Shown piece by piece: positions 1 through 9,100 of a stretch of DNA of 13,071 nt. The position numbers were made by a program, and so were the translations under genes. How positions within the stretch are numbered: position 1 is the stretch's first letter; the number at the start of each line of letters is the position of its first letter. The stretch is from Parachlorella kessleri. Its lineage: Eukaryota > Chlorophyta > Trebouxiophyceae > Chlorellales > Chlorellaceae. The stretch covers positions 1 to 13,071 of the forward strand of contig BBXU01002492.1 of NCBI GenBank assembly GCA_001598975.1, given 5' to 3'. A model generated the notes under the pieces. It was not told the DNA's origin, did not search any database, and saw only the letters and a program-made list of their open reading frames with translations.

Positions 1-278
1 TCCGAAAGGGATGGAGGGTGTTGCCTTCCGTTGTGGACAGGGCTGGAGCCCCGACTCCCCGTAGGCTTCAATCCCATCCAACTGGACCGCCTGTGTGGAG
101 GGGCCGAGGCCATTTTTTGCTGCGTGCATGGTTGGGCCAAACTGGTGACCCTGCCTAAGACCTGCCACCACAAGGGGAGCTGCTGCGGCCAGCGCAGCGG
201 TGCATGGCGACAGGTCACGCACATTATGATGCCTGAGGCCCTCAAAGTTCCAAATGGAACTCCTATGCCTGCATGCAG
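1..278 (+). other. Upstream intron (partial) of the MCC beta gene
   Basis: No exon of the MCC beta subunit can be recognised here. Translations in this stretch do not resemble the segment expected just upstream of the first recognised exon. It ends in a CAG acceptor at 276-278. I read it as the 3' part of an intron whose donor lies left of the window. Confidence 0.6.
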
Positions 279-3242
279 GCATCTTGTTCTCGGAATCTGC
301 ATTGAAGGGGTCCCACTTCATCCAGCTGTGTAGCCAGAGGGGGATCCCCCTCCTCTTTCTGCAGGTGGGTTGCAGAAGGGTGGGTGGGGGTGGTGTGTGC
401 GTGTGTGTGCGTGGTGGTGTGGTGTGTGTGGGGGGGAGGGGAACGCTTTATGGCTGAGCTAGGAACTGGGAAGGCATTGTCCAGCTAGCCGTGTTGCCAG
501 ATGCTGTCTTCCTTGGAGATGTATTGGTAGGGATGCCGTGTTGCAGTTGGGCTGGTCCCCTAGGGTTGTCAGGTCTGGTCATTTCAAACATCTAGCCAGT
601 CACAAACTTCAAGATGGGCGACTCACCCCTGACTAACCTCTATGGCCTTCTCCTATGGTATATGATAGGGCACGAAATCAGCCTCATCTGCCTAGCCGTG
701 CCTGGCTGGCGATGTTCTTGCTATCCCGGTGCACAATAACCATCCACTTCGCAGCCGAGAATGACTGTAGTCACGTTCACTCCACAACTACTAAAATGAC
801 TGATTGAGGGTTGCTGCCGCAGAACATCAATGGCTTCATGGTGGGGCGCAAGTATGAGGCGGGGGGCATCGCTAAGGACGGCGCCAAGATGGTGATGGCG
901 GTGGCCAATGCACAGGTGGGCACTGACGTGGCACACACCTACTACTTGGGTTCGGATGAGTGTAGGGATGGCGTAAGAGCGCCTGGTACAGCCACAGGCA
1001 TGGCGCCAAGGGTGTGATGGGGGTGGCCAACGCACAGGTGGGCGATGATGTGGCACAGTATGAACCTTGCCTTCAAGCCTTCATCAGGCAGGGCACAGCT
1101 TCAGGTGGGGCGCTAAGATGGTGATGGCGGTGGCCAACGCACAGGTGGGCGCTGACGTGGCACAGACAGACTAAAGTTCGGATGAGTTAGGTATGGCGTA
1201 AGAGCGCTTGGTACAGCCACAGGTATGGCGCCAAGGGTGTGATGGGGGTGGCCAGCGCACAGGTGGACGCTGAAGGCAGCAGCAGTGTGCTTCCTTGCGA
1301 TGTTTGTAGTAAAGCCTGGTTGTAACAAGGGACAGGCTTGAAATACGGCGCTAAGATGGTCATGAGGTTGTCAATGCACTGATGGGCACTATGCGGCACG
1401 GTTGGATGTGTAACAAAGCCCTGATTCAGGCAAGGGACAGTGTCATCTGTGGCGGCACAATGGTTGGCGAGGTGGTGACTGCACCTGGGTGTGGGGAAGG
1501 CTCGCTTCACTGTGGTTGCTCAGTATTTTGGCAGTCGTTTTGTTGGTCCTGTAGCGACTAATGCGGTCCATGTCCACTACGAAAGGGGTGTGTGAAGGCG
1601 GCAGGCATCGATGGGGCCCACCGCAGGGGTTGATGTAAGGCTGACCAAACCACCAGCGCCTAGCAGGGGGCAGCTCGCAGCAGTTGGTGGCGTTTTTTCT
1701 TTATTCTCCAACGTCTGCCACTTGGGCTGGCGGCCCTCATTTGTTCCATCCATTGCAGGTACCCAAGCTGGTGCCCAGGGTTTGGGACGGCTGTAAGCTT
1801 GGCACTGCGAGGGGGTTAAGCGCTTCTGAAACCCCCTCACCCACCCCCTAGCTTCCTGCATGTTGCAGGTGCCCAAGCTGACTGCAAGGGGTTAACTTCT
1901 CTCAGAATCCCCTTACTCACCTTACCTAATCCCCGCCTGACGCAGGTGCCCAAGCTGACGCTGATCATTGGCGGCAGCTTCGGGGCGGGCAACTACGGCA
2001 TGTGCGGGCGCGCCTACTCGCCCAACTTCATGTACATGTGGCCAAACGCCAGGTGGGCACCAGGCTATGACATCTGACAGTGGCATCTGTGTGTATGTAC
2101 CTCCGCCGAGCTGCTGCCCTGGTAGAGCTGTAGCACCCGGTGCTGGCAGCTGATGCCCCAGGAATCCTTCCCGACTGCTGCAGGATCTCCTTCTTCGGCA
2201 GCGAGCAGGCCGCCACGGTGCTGCACCTGGTAGAGAGGGAGAATCATCCGATGCCAGAATCTGATACCCCAGAAACCGTTCCTCTACCTCTGCAGGATCT
2301 CTGTGATGGGCGGGGAGCAGGCCGCCACGGTGCTGCACCTGGTGGAGTGCTTCATGCGTACGATGCTAGCATCTGATACCCAAGGGATCCTCCATGACCC
2401 TGCTGCAGGATCTCTGTGATGGGCGGCGAGCAGGCCGCCACGGTGCTGCACCTTGTGGAGAGCGAAAAGCGGCAGCGGGAGGGCAAGCAGTGGCCTCAGG
2501 AAGAGCAGGAGGCGTTCATAAAAAAGATACGGGATAGGTGAGGTTCCAGTGGCAGGATCCCCTATGGCTCCCAGGGCGTTCTGTTGCAGCGTGGCCGGCA
2601 GCGGGGGGGTTGCAGTTGGAGACAGCAGAGGAGCCTGAGGCCGGAATCTGGGAATCTGGGATCAGGCACGTGACTGCCGGGAGCTTGTTGCACATGCCAA
2701 CAGACCCCCGCCGCTGCTTTGTCCTGAGCACTCCTCCGCTTCAATGACTTGTTCATGCTGGCTGCCCCATCTACAACCCTGCCCTGTGACATGCACCCCC
2801 TCAAAACAATGCTTTGCTATCCTTTAACTGGACCCATGTGATTAATTGTGCGTGTTACACCCACCCCCGAAACATTGCTGTGCTGTCCTTGTGCCGGATA
2901 TCTCCGCTTGACAGGCCTCCCTGCCTCTGCCAGTGGTGCCAGATGAACGGAGGGCATGTAGAGAGGCGAACTGTACTGACAGGGCTGCCTTCGATTGCAG
3001 GTACGACCATGAGAGTAAGCCAGTAGGTCTCTCCTTTGAACAAGCTAAGGTCACTATAATAGCTTGCCTTCGTTTGCAGGTATGACCATGAGGGCGAGCC
3101 CGCATTTGCTAGCGCCCGGCTGTGGGATGACGGGGTAATCGACCCAGCAGACACCCGCACAGTGCTGGGGCTGAGCCTGGCAGCCGCCTTGAATGAGTAC
3201 CGGCCACCTAATGCCACCAAGTTTGGGGTCTTCCGTATGTGA
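279..3242 (+). CDS. MCCB: 3-methylcrotonyl-CoA carboxylase beta subunit (carboxyltransferase), C-terminal part, five exons
   Basis: Exons are 279-364, 823-915, 1946-2052, 2409-2537 and 3080-3242, stop TGA at 3240-3242. All introns are GT-AG and phases agree (1, 0, 0, 2, 2), giving about 191 residues. The protein matches the C-terminal carboxyltransferase domain of biotin-dependent MCC beta subunits, from ILFSES through [41 protein letters not shown] and [14 protein letters not shown] to the family's terminal FRM. The glycine-rich [10 protein letters not shown] stretch belongs to the acyl-CoA/carboxybiotin active-site region. With the biotinylated alpha subunit the enzyme carboxylates 3-methylcrotonyl-CoA to 3-methylglutaconyl-CoA in leucine breakdown, in mitochondria in plants and animals. 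The N-terminal half and targeting peptide lie outside the window. Propionyl-CoA carboxylase beta is a relative, but the terminal motif and the [10 protein letters not shown] wording fit MCC. Exon edges are repeatedly duplicated in its introns. Confidence 0.95.
380..440 (+). repeat. G-rich/GT-repeat tract in MCC intron
   Basis: Beginning about 15 nt after the donor at 365, the intron runs into G-rich then alternating GT sequence, ending in a run of seven Gs. It is low-complexity and could form Z-DNA or a G-quadruplex. No coding signal is seen. Confidence 0.8.
881..1400 (+). repeat. Exon-end/donor-site tandem repeat in MCC intron 916-1945
   Basis: The true exon end (coding [11 protein letters not shown], donor at 916) is followed by degenerate copies at about 1001-1058, 1107-1165, 1226-1273 and 1346-1399, spaced roughly 108-120 bp. 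The copy at 1107-1165 still encodes [11 protein letters not shown] exactly and keeps a CAG/GTGGGC donor. Those at 1001 and 1226 read AKGVMG-VA(N/S)AQ and also keep a donor. The one at 1346 has lost it. A longer period of about 225-230 bp is also visible: the spacer containing TTCGGATGAG and GTACAGCCACAGG occurs twice. This points to at least two duplication rounds. Confidence 0.9.
1755..1960 (+). repeat. Triplicated acceptor/exon start (VPKL) in the same MCC intron
   Basis: The acceptor plus first exon bases, GCAG then GT(A/G)CCCAAGCTG, occurs at 1755-1769, 1865-1879 and 1942-1956. Only the last continues into the conserved [14 protein letters not shown] coding sequence. The 60-odd bases before copies two and three are also similar: a run like AGGGGGTTAA, then CTTCT, then C-rich, then CTCACC. 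This makes a tandem unit of about 77 bp. Confidence 0.85.
2184..2460 (+). repeat. Three tandem copies of the [18 protein letters not shown] exon start
   Basis: Units begin at 2184, 2296 and 2409, a 112-113 bp period. Each has a GCAG acceptor and about 52 nt of exon-like sequence ending at the LVE codons. The first reads [17 protein letters not shown], the second and third [17 protein letters not shown]. Only the third continues into the rest of the exon (ESEKRQREG...) and a proper GTGAGG donor at 2538. The inter-copy segments are related as well; both contain ATCTGATACCC. Copies one and two lack a good donor right after the homologous part, so they look like exon fragments. Confidence 0.92.
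2985..3100 (+). repeat. Duplicated acceptor/exon start (YDHE) of last MCC exon
   Basis: GCCTTCG(A/T)TTGCAG followed by GTA(C/T)GACCATGAG occurs with exon starts at 3001 and 3080, 79 bp apart. The second is the real exon ([17 protein letters not shown]). The first diverges after YDHE and has AGTAAGC, a donor-like site, only 14 nt in. Confidence 0.88.
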
Positions 3243-3518
3243 GAAAGAAGCGAGAGAGAGATGGTCAGCAGGACAGGTTGCCGCGGAGCAGACTAGACCG
3301 TGGGCCTGGTGCATTTTCATGGAGACGGATAGCTATCCGCAGGTTAGCTGAGCTGGGTGTGTCAGGGTCGGCGTGCCAGGCGGGTGTCGTTCCATAGCAA
3401 CAACTCCCAGCAATCGCCACAAGGTTGTACGCGGGCTGGTGCGCTTGTGGGCGGTTCTTTACCTAGAGACCCCTTGTTGTTATTGTCCTGGTGTCCGTTG
3501 TTGGGCAACTGCTGACAG

Positions 3519-3538
3519 GACAGCCGCATGCGGCTGTC
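3519..3538. repeat. Perfect 20-bp palindrome in MCC 3' region
   Basis: The 20 bases are fully self-complementary, centred on GCATGC. As RNA it could form a hairpin or dimerise. GCTGACAG at 3511-3518 is also complementary to CTGTCAGC at 3534-3541, so two mutually exclusive hairpins are possible. Confidence 0.85.
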
Positions 3539-3617
3539 AGCCGAGCTGTGTGGGGGGCATAATGGTTCTGCAGCCGTTCTCCTATGCCCTCATGAAGTAT
3601 GTTTTACGGCAGCTGGG

Positions 3618-3622
3618 TGTAA
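3618..3622 (+). terminator. TGTAA polyadenylation signal (candidate)
   Basis: First TGTAA noticed downstream of the MCC stop, about 375 nt after it. TGTAA is the common chlorophyte poly(A) signal. A 5-nt motif can occur by chance, so this is a candidate. Confidence 0.45.
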
Positions 3623-3640
3623 CCAGCACTCGAATAACTA

Positions 3641-6195
3641 ATAGTATCTGACCATTTCCTGACACCCAAGGTGAGTGGCAAGGGTTATCATATATATATA
3701 TTTCACGCCTGGAAACCGAGATGACACGCAGGACCACAGGAGAGGGACATCGGCAGCCAATGTCTACAAGGTAACACAGAAGGCAACCATACTCGTCAGT
3801 CACTGCCTGTTTCCGACAGTCACAGCCTGTTTGCAACGCAGAATCAATTAAAAAAGACAAGCAAGGTCACAATGATCACGGGATGGCATGCATGCTGCTC
3901 ATGCCCTCAGCACACCCAGCATAATGAGTGTGTCTGGCCCAGTCAGCTAATCCCGCAGGTTCGGTCACACCACCACAGGAGTGAGGGCAGAGCTGCCACC
4001 TAGCATGAACCAACCAGACTCCTGGCGCCTCCTAGAGTGCAAACCTGCAAGTGACTCCAATACAACAAGGGAGAAGTTCGGCGGAGAGGGCACATCACAA
4101 GCAGCCCTTGCAAGCCCAGGTTGACTACACTGCGATCGCACTGTCTGCCACCGTCAATTAATGAAAGAAGGGACAAACGGCACCTACAGTAAAGACCCAG
4201 CCAACCCCCGTTCCCCCAGCCACAGTCGCTCCTGGCCACTGAGTAACCCAGAGCATGTGGCTGCTGTCAAAGCAAGGACATCATCCATGCAAGAAGTGGT
4301 ACAAAGTGGGTACACGGCACGAAACCCTAGGTACGTACAGGCATAGCATGTACAGTTGATCGGCACAAGGGGCTGGCCTTGCCGCTCATGGCTCGGCTGT
4401 CTGTGGGCTGACTACACTGGCTGTGGCAGCTGCGGCCCCGCCACGACAACAGCTCCCCCATGTTGCTGGCTGACTGCTATGCATGCTGCGGCCGCCCTGG
4501 CCATAGCAGCCCAACCCCCCAGCCCCACCTGCTGTCGCACTGGCTACAGCACCACCCCCGAGGCTACAACAGTCAGCCTCTAGAGAAAGTGCCCCTCCTG
4601 AGGCCGCTGTGTTGCTGCCACTTAACCGCGGGGTGGGGAAGGCTGCCAAGGCCATGCTGTGGTCTGGCTGCACCACAACCAGCTGTGGACCGGAAGTGGC
4701 TGGAGCCCTGCGCTGCCGTATCCGGCAGCGGCAGCTGCCTTGAGCTCGCTGGCTGCAGCAGCAGGCATGGTCCTTCTCCTGCTGGCATGGCTGCATTGGG
4801 GGCTGCGGGCTTCGTGCACCTGCAGAAGCAGATGGTGCAAGACAGCAGCTGTGGGGAAGGACAACTGCAAGACCTACGGAAGCTGCAGCAGGAGGCTTCA
4901 TCCTTCCCTTGCTGGCAGCGGCTGCTGGGCAGCCGGCACTCCTCGGGAGGCAAGCAGGAAAAACGGAGAGGCAAGATCAATGCTCAGCTGTGTACCAGGT
5001 GAGGGCTGGTGTACAGCAGGAGCGACACCATGTTGCCCCATCATGCTAACAGTTACCTTTAACATGATGGGCACACAGAGGAGACCGCCACCAGTTGCAA
5101 GCAGTCCATGTCAGACTAATATAATATGCAATACTCAATCACATTCCGCACCCAGCCCTGTCAGTCCAGCTCAACTCTAACACCCTGTTCGCACTACCTG
5201 CCACCAATGCTAATAATACCATAAATACCTGCCTTCCCATGCCAGTGAAATGCAAAGCAAGGGGCCAGCAAAGCCGCACACGTCCCCTACCTCTCCGTGC
5301 TTGCTCGCTTGGCTCTCCCCTTGCCCTCCACAAGCAAAATGCTGCCGTCAGCCCCACCAGGAGACTCAAAATCACCCCACTTGCTACAAAACCTGCAGTT
5401 GTGTTTCAAATTCACACGTCGACGCTTTGCTGTAAGTTGAGGGTTGACGAGGAGCAAATAGTTGGGCACCACTGGTGCAGGTGGGGACAGACAGGAACCA
5501 GGAAAGAGTTCCTGCCGTAATAACAGCTATAACTCAGTGGCACAGGGAACAGTCAGAAGGGATAGTATCATGGCACACACGCAGTGTCAGGCGGGCTGGC
5601 TTAGGAGAGCCCTGGCTTGCAAAGAGTGACAGTGCCACCTCTTCCGGATATTCGCTCTTGCGCATGTTCTGTGGCCTCTGGCTCACCTATTACCAGGGCG
5701 TTGGGAGCTGACTTGGGACTGAAGGAGGGGTTGAGCACTGGGGTGCCGCTTGCGCCACCTGCCTGGAGCAGTGCTCTGACCAGGAAGCGATCAGTGGACG
5801 TCATCTCATGTCACTGTTACGAAAAGAGCCAACAAGTAATACCCGTCCCAGCTGCCTGGGTCTGTGATCCTCAAGCTGGCAAAGGCATGGGTTTCAAGGT
5901 ATGAGGCTTGCAGATGGCTGGTAGCGACAAGCAAGTGTCTGAAAAATTTTATATTCTATGTACCAGCGGCCAAGCGAAGGGCCAGCCTTCGGTCGGTACT
6001 TCTGTACCTAGTATCCTGGTCCGATACTGCCCGTGAGCACCACTCGTCAGTGTCGCTGGAGATTGAGGTCGTGCAAGAACTGCGGCGCTATCAACCTTCT
6101 GGCACCAGCTGTGCTCTCGGTAGGTACCTAGACACATAATCCCGTGCCGTTGCAGGAGGCCTAAAGTGGGTCCACCGCCACTTGCGCACAAAGCT
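3641..6195. other. Spacer between MCC and membrane-protein genes; no supported gene
   Basis: Contains a TA microsatellite near 3689-3702, the GC-rich block 4386-5002 (listed separately) and scattered short open frames without recognisable protein similarity. Donor-like GTATGA near 5899 and an acceptor-like TTGCAG ending at 6155 could bound a 5' UTR intron of the next gene. A frame at 5864-6139 ends at a donor-like GTAGGT but matches no family I know. The promoter of the next gene presumably lies here; no clear TATA element was identified. Confidence 0.5.
4386..5002. other. GC-rich, CAG/CTG-rich block open on both strands; possible coding exon
   Basis: On the minus strand a 171-codon frame (stop at 4386) is rich in Ala, Gly, Ser and Cys, with an acceptor-like CTTCTGCAG upstream of part of it. 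On the plus strand a 180-codon frame (4460-5002) ends at a donor-like CAG/GTGAGG. Neither translation has a recognisable domain. Long overlapping open frames are expected in GC-rich CAG-rich DNA, so this could be a disordered-protein exon or noncoding. I cannot choose a strand. Confidence 0.25.
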
Positions 6196-9100
6196 ATGGC
6201 AGGGGATCAACCTCTCAAGGACCTTATCGACGGTGAAGCGAAGACACTGTCCGATGGGGCTGGGCAGGCCTCACAGCCAACCCAGCACTTCTGGGAGGAG
6301 GAGGTCCAGCCCTGCCAGGTGTCGCAGACCGTCAAGTACGTACCATCAAATTGAGGTTGGAGAATCATCAAGTGCTCAGCTACACGCCTCCCAAGCTCTC
6401 CCCAGCAATACAGCCTAGCCCGTATGGCAGCTTGCCTATATGGCAGGGCAGAGAGTGCCGCTTGTATTCACCACCCCTGACTGACAGTCTGAGATTTGCG
6501 GTCGGACCTGCAGGGATCACTGCAAGTATGGTGGGCTCCCGGTGGGCCACATTGGTCGCCTGCCCCTCTTACTAGCTGTGGTGTCTGGTAAGTGCACGCC
6601 CCCCGCTACTCTGGAAGACAGGGTCCTGGGATGTGTGGTGTGGTGCACAATTCCCTCGCTTGGTAGCGGGGTGCCAGCCTGTCATCTGGCCTGTCATTCA
6701 GCCTGCTTGGCTATGACAGCTGGCTGGCCAGGATGTGTCCCAATGCTGCACGATACATCGCACGCAGCTTTGCACCAACGCTGGCGGTACTGTCCCTGGG
6801 CACAACCAAATTCTCTATTGGACTGTTGACTAATGCTCACCAGGCTGACTGCTTGTTCCTCGTTCCCTCTGCAGGGGTGGATGAGTCAGGGGTGGCCTTT
6901 GTATGGATAGCAAGGCGAGCACGGAAGCGGGTTCTGCAGGTGTGATGATGGGTACCCTCATATATAGCGCGCCAGCCTGGTGCACTTCCACCACCCCACC
7001 TTCTTCCATTCCCTTCCAAACAGAGCTACATGCATTGGCAGGCATCCTTAGGGTTGCAATTTCTCTCCAGTACAGAAACCAGTGCTGCATATATATCTGT
7101 GCAGCACATCCACTTAACACACGTGTGCCGTTTGTGCTGCTCCGCTGGAGTCTTTGGTTGTATAACAGTACTGAACTCTGGCAAATGCTGCTACGCGTCT
7201 CCACAGCACAACCTGTACTGTGCTGCCTTCTGTCGCAGCCACACCAGTGCGCGGTGCCGCCCCCCCCAATCAGCTGGCTCAGCAGCCTCAGCTTCAGCCG
7301 CCAGTGGCTCAAGCCAGGCTGGTGTGTCCTGAGCAAGGGCCCAGATTGTCGTGCTGCTTCAGTTACCTCGTTTTCACCGATGGGTAGCTTCGGCTTTGGC
7401 GGCTGGCCAATGGCACACGCCAGCGTGGGTGGTGCACCCAACCAACTGCCCAGAAAACTGTGACACATGCTTACATACCTGCCGACGAATGCCTCCAACT
7501 GTGCTGTAGAAAGGTTGCATCAGCATGGCTGTGGCGGCTTCAAACTGGTGGATTGCTTCTGAGACATCTGACAAAGCTACATATACTAAATTAATGAACA
7601 AACCTGGGAGCCTGCCTTTGTGCAGGCTCCCGGGTTGGGTATCTCAACTGATTGCCCACTTAGATGTGTTCAGGGATTGCAGCAGTGATTCATGCCATGC
7701 GATGGTGCAGGTGGATCGCGGCACTGTTTGCTCTAGGCAGCGTGTTATTCCTCATGACCGGCATCGCCAGGGAATGGGAAGCGGTTTCTCACCCGGCAAC
7801 CTGGCCGCCAGGGGTGGGCAGTAAGGCAGCGTGGCTCAGCGCGTGGCCCGAGGTCATAGCGTGCTACACCATGTACTTCCCAGCAGTGATCATACAGGTG
7901 GGTGGGTGGCTGGCAACAGGGTACACAGGGGGGGGGGGGTCCGGTCCCTCGGGTCTTGCAACTTGTGGCATCTTTGCAACCGAGCATCACACTATACCAG
8001 ACCAGACTTCACTGAATTGGACTAGATTGGGGTGGAATAGACTACACTAGACAAGGTTACATCATACTGCAGGTGCTGGAGGCGTCCAACATGGACTATG
8101 AGTGCTGGTGGGGGGCCTGGACGTATTATTAATTTATCACTTATTTGCAGGTGCTGGAAGCGTCCAACATGGACTACGAGTGCCGGTGGGTGGCCTGGGA
8201 GAAGGGTGGCTGCGCAGGCAGGCCGCCGCGGCCGCGCCTCCTCCCTACCAGGGCCCACCTGCGGACTGTCTCCTGGTGGCTGGCGGTGCTGCAAGTTGCT
8301 GGCATGCTGGTGAGACTCTGCAGGGTGTTGACACGAAAGGAGGTGGTGGTCGTGTATGTGTTTGCACGGATTGCACGCTCGTGCATGTGTGTGGGCCGGG
8401 GGGGGGGGGGGGTCGGTTGTTTAGCGACGGCTTGTGAACTGGGAAATGCTCCGCAGTGTATGTTGCTCTTGCAAGGTTTGGCGTGGCGCAGGCACTGTCG
8501 ACCTGGCAAACCCCGCACATTTGCGAGACATATGGCAGCGACGCTGGATTTTGGCATGCTGTATGACCAGGGACCAGGGTCTCGCGTTGGCCAGCCGTAC
8601 AGATGCCAACCTGGGGCTCAACATGGCGGTCACGCCTCTACCCAAAGCCAGGCTGGGGCAGGGTGGTGAGTGCCTAAACGCGGTACCTCAACAGTGGGTG
8701 ACGCCCTGCAGGGCTTCAACATGGCGGTCACGGCTGACCTGGTGAACTACTCCCGGGGCATTGCCGACCACCTGGTGAAGTGGCTGCAGCTGTTTGGCTT
8801 CTTGATGGGGGGGGCCCTCTTCACAGGTGAGCCAGGCAAGTGCCACCTGTTAGTCACCCCACCAGTTCTGGAGGGGCGGGGAGCGTGTGTGTGGTGGGTG
8901 GGGTGGGGTGGGGTGGGTGGTGGGGGGTAGGGAAGGGAAGGGGGGAAGAGCCCTGTTCACAGGTGAGTCAGGCATGTGCCAGGTGGGAGTGGGTCCGCCA
9001 GCTGGCGACGGCCTTGCATGGATGAGTAAGGATGAGTCGCAACACCAGCTTTGGGAGCATGCGGCTTGTCCAAGGGGTGAGTCTGGGGTAAGACGACCCG

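Larger units (their letters stand above)
3243..3640 (+). other. Probable 3' UTR of the MCC beta gene
   Basis: Sequence after the MCC stop up to a TGTAA at 3618-3622, the polyadenylation signal typical of Chlamydomonas-type algae. It includes a perfect 20-bp palindrome at 3519-3538. The UTR end is inferred from the motif only. Confidence 0.5.

Noticed and set aside
31..333. 100-codon open frame at the left edge
   Set aside because: It overlaps the MCC exon 279-364 in another frame and does not match the MCC sequence expected upstream, so it is most likely a chance frame.
1922..2376. Several open frames on the minus strand opposite MCC exons
   Set aside because: These are shadows of conserved + strand coding sequence and its tandem copies.
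881..2460. Repeats as assembly artefacts or collapsed misassembly
   Set aside because: The copies differ at many positions and show graded divergence, which assembly duplication would not produce. An independent assembly would settle it.
3685..3705. TATATATA stretch as a promoter TATA box
   Set aside because: It is a TA microsatellite with no gene start at a suitable distance on either strand.
6830..7498. 222-codon minus-strand open frame with a 186-codon plus-strand frame opposite
   Set aside because: Both lie inside a predicted intron. Neither has a recognisable domain or plausible composition, and long overlapping frames are common in GC-rich DNA.
7603..7634. Hairpin as a rho-independent terminator
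   Set aside because: There is no following T-run, and the window is eukaryotic with spliced genes.
8434..8745. 103-codon frame reading GLNMAVTPLPK as a possible extra exon
   Set aside because: The similarity to the exon at 8712 is limited to the duplicated start. The direct join 8309-8712 is in phase and keeps the hydrophobic reading frame.
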